A DNA stretch of 64,000 bases from positions 1 to 64,000 of the forward strand of contig JBOFXG010000008.1 of NCBI GenBank assembly GCA_051653965.1, given 5' to 3'. Below are positions 63,392 through 64,000 of this stretch, piece by piece. Position 1 is the first letter of the stretch, and every line of letters starts with the position of its first letter. The notes under the pieces were generated by a model. It saw nothing but the letters and a program-made list of their open reading frames with translations, did no database searches and had not been told where the DNA came from. The DNA comes from CAMREV01 sp051653965 (GTDB lineage: Bacteria > Bacillota_I > Bacilli_A > Mycoplasmatales > Mycoplasmoidaceae). A program made the position numbers and the translations under genes.

Positions 63392-63412
63392 AGACTACTT
63401 TTTATGTAGTCT
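63392..63412 (-). terminator. Terminator for the 30-residue ORF
   Basis: AGACTAC (63392-63398) and GTAGTCT (63406-63412) form a 7-bp stem. Read on the minus strand it is followed by TTTTTCTTT, the order expected for a terminator of the gene ending at 63423. Confidence 0.7.
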
Positions 63413-63422
63413 ATTCATTTTA

Positions 63423-63515
63423 TTAGTTATCTAATTGGTTTAGAGCAGATTCAATTTCTTTCTTCAATGCTTCTAAATCATTTATTAGAGAATCTAAGTT
63501 TTTTGTATTATTCAT
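63423..63515 (-). CDS. 30-residue small protein
   Basis: The small ORF MNNTKNLDSLINDLEALKKE and ten further residues is fully helical and amphipathic. AAAGGA lies 7 bp upstream of this ATG; another ATG two codons earlier is too close to the Shine-Dalgarno sequence. A hairpin terminator follows about 10 bp after the stop. The combination of ribosome binding site, ORF and terminator argues for a real small protein. No homologue is known to me. Confidence 0.5.
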   Translation of the reverse strand: MNNTKNLDSLINDLEALKKEIESALNQLDN

Positions 63516-63594
63516 ATTCATTCCTTTACATTCATATATACATTATTATTATAAATTATAAAAAAACAAAATCAATAGCCGAGCAGAAAATAAA

Positions 63595-64000
63595 TTATTT
63601 TATTGATTGAAAAGCTGTAATATATGCTATAGACTTAGTAGCTTCAACATTAGCTCCTCTACTTAAATCATTCATTGGCTTATTCAGACCAATTACAACA
63701 GGACCAATAGCTACTGTATCATTAGAAAGTCTTTCCATAATTTTATATCCTATATTTGCAGAATCTAAATTGGGAAAAATAAATAAATTTGCATTATTTT
63801 TCCATTTAATTGATTTAACTTTTTTATTTCTAACATTTTCATCAATTGCTGCATCAAATTGAATTTCGCCAAAAAAATCAATATTTTTTATTTTCTTATT
63901 TTTAATTAAATTATAAGCTTCTCTTACTTTATCAACTGATTCTCCAGCTCCACTTCCATTTGTAGAATATGAAAGTAATGCTGTAGTAATTTTTTTATTT
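63595..64000 (-). CDS. pta: Phosphate acetyltransferase (C-terminal part)
   Basis: The gene runs off the right edge, so the N-terminal part is missing and about 134 residues are visible. ALLSYSTNGSGAGESVDKV, GEIQFDAAID, IFPNLDSANIGYKIMERL, AIGPVVIGLNKPMNDLSRGA and VEATKSIAYITAFQ are the conserved C-terminal blocks of Pta. It converts acetyl-CoA and phosphate to acetyl-phosphate, used with acetate kinase for ATP in mycoplasmas. Acetate released by NagA is unrelated to this step. Confidence 0.95.
   Translation of the reverse strand, partial: NKKITTALLSYSTNGSGAGESVDKVREAYNLIKNKKIKNIDFFGEIQFDAAIDENVRNKKVKSIKWKNNANLFIFPNLDSANIGYKIMERLSNDTVAIGPVVIGLNKPMNDLSRGANVEATKSIAYITAFQSIK

Noticed and set aside
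1..64000. tRNA genes, CRISPR arrays, insertion sequences or a replication origin
   Set aside because: I saw no cloverleaf-like GC-richer segments, no regularly spaced repeat arrays, no transposase motifs and no DnaA-box cluster. Short elements could still be missed by eye.

Overview
The window comes from a mollicute, most likely a Mycoplasma-type organism. The DNA is very AT-rich. UGA must be read as tryptophan (genetic code 4), because nearly every conserved protein here contains in-frame TGA codons at expected Trp positions, for example in HsdM, GltX, ValS, Pyk and NagA. There is no sign of cell-wall synthesis. Genes are packed tightly, often with 1-40 bp overlaps. All coordinates below assume UGA = Trp, so many genes are longer than a standard-code reading would give. 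The species cannot be named from this sequence. I found no tRNA, rRNA, CRISPR array, insertion sequence or replication origin.

Layout. 1-10285 is an accessory, defence-like island. It holds the tail of an unknown gene, a GIY-YIG/DUF4357 nuclease with a downstream J-domain/zinc-ribbon membrane protein (minus strand), a 43-residue coiled-coil ORF followed by a KAP-type P-loop NTPase, and a type I restriction-modification system. That system has hsdM, an hsdS remnant, an hsdS with four 12-bp TKEL-coding repeats and long internal direct repeats, and hsdR. 10408-16270 is housekeeping: gltX, an HD phosphohydrolase, rpoE, fba, ychF and tdk. 16267-22236 is a surface-sugar block with UDP-galactopyranose mutase, an HNH-like protein lacking its first His, an alpha/beta hydrolase, and three family-2 glycosyltransferases, two of them a tandem duplication. 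22237-28113 carries rplK-rplA behind a structured leader, a membrane protein, a HIT protein, RNase HIII, a DivIVA/GpsB-like protein, acpS, a small possible OB-fold protein, a DegV protein and an acidic protein.

28265-37069 is an oligopeptide ABC transporter operon (oppA, a fused oppB-oppC, oppD, and an oppF with a roughly 450-residue insertion) ending in a small membrane protein. 37130-44743 holds yneF, engB, valS, a short comEC-like gene, holA, a four-helix membrane protein, an ECF transporter S component and rpmB. 44893-49352 is an asp23-like/fakA/pfkA/pyk operon. 49385-54180 has a membrane protein, a ferredoxin, thiI, a DHH phosphoesterase and cardiolipin synthase.

54230-62322 is an amino-sugar uptake and catabolism region: PTS IIB, IIA, a DUF871/MupG-like glycosidase, PTS IIC, a membrane protein with a C8 tract, HPr, whiA, nagB and nagA. 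It suggests import of a phosphorylated amino-sugar disaccharide, its hydrolysis, deacetylation and deamination to fructose-6-P, which feeds the glycolytic genes (fba, pfk, pyk) also found here. A second DegV protein (a possible FakB partner for FakA), a 30-residue ORF and the C-terminal part of pta close the window.
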